6,073 nt of DNA, taken from JADFRG01 sp964590515. Lineage in GTDB: Bacteria > Chloroflexota > Anaerolineae > Anaerolineales > E44-bin32. Under the pieces are notes generated by a model. The model searched no databases and had not been told where the DNA came from. It saw only the letters and a program-made list of their open reading frames with translations. Of this stretch, positions 6,062 to 6,073 are shown one piece after another; position 1 is the first letter of the stretch, and each line of letters opens with the position of its first letter. A program made the position numbers and the translations under genes. The DNA is taken from contig CAZPZD010000073.1 of NCBI GenBank assembly GCA_964590515.1, forward strand, positions 1 to 6,073, read 5' to 3'.

Positions 6062-6073
6062 GAGAGATCACGA
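6058..6073 (+). CDS. Start of the next operon gene (partial, product unknown)
   Basis: GTG at 6058-6060 overlaps the reductase TGA (6059-6061) as GTGA and follows a well-spaced AGGAG. The visible codons read (M)REIT before the window ends. This matches the 4-nt overlap style of the other junctions. Five residues cannot identify a family. Sialic-acid-synthase-type proteins (NeuB/PseI/SpsE) often begin with a similar REI strand and occur in such operons, but that is only a suggestion. Confidence 0.45.

Noticed and set aside
1..6073. Defence system, mobile element, CRISPR array, tRNA or other RNA gene
   Set aside because: No transposase, integrase, terminal inverted repeats, regularly spaced repeats or RNA-like folds were seen. 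The window is filled by polysaccharide genes.

Overview
The window is a stretch of a high-GC bacterial chromosome (about two thirds G+C by eye, strong G/C preference at third codon positions). It lies inside a cell-surface polysaccharide biosynthesis and export operon. Every supported gene is on the + strand, and the window is coding almost end to end. The lineage cannot be fixed from sequence alone. An ABC-type export ATPase with a carbohydrate-recognition domain fits an O-antigen, capsule or similar glycan locus. High-GC diderms and Chloroflexota-like bacteria are both possible.

Layout: (1) 1-48, last 15 codons of a gene that looks like the ABC-2 permease partner (Wzm type). (2) 62-1330, Wzt-type ATPase with C-terminal glycan-binding domain, TTG start. 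(3) 1331-1402, the only sizeable gap (72 nt), which holds a possible 13-codon leader ORF. (4) 1403-3163, a large capsule-synthesis-like (KpsC/KpsS-like, GT-B) glycosyltransferase. (5) 3160-4143, a class I SAM-dependent methyltransferase. (6) 4140-5135, a PseB-type UDP-GlcNAc 4,6-dehydratase. (7) 5138-6061, an RmlD-like NAD(P)-dependent sugar-nucleotide reductase. (8) 6058 to the end, the probable first codons of another gene.

The junctions are tight: 4-nt ATGA overlaps at 3160 and 4140, a 2-nt gap before 5138, and a 4-nt GTGA overlap at 6058. Each start has a good Shine-Dalgarno, so the genes are probably one transcript with coupled translation. No promoter or terminator is visible.

Working model (inference): PseB and the RmlD-like reductase make part of a 6-deoxy-N-acetyl sugar nucleotide. 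The large glycosyltransferase builds the glycan, the methyltransferase modifies or caps it, and the Wzm/Wzt-type transporter exports it after recognition by the Wzt C-terminal domain.

I see no CRISPR array, mobile element, RNA gene or defence system. The most interesting signals are a probable compensated frameshift in the linker of the glycosyltransferase (1559-1678), and the pairing of a PseB-type dehydratase with a reductase instead of the expected PseC aminotransferase.
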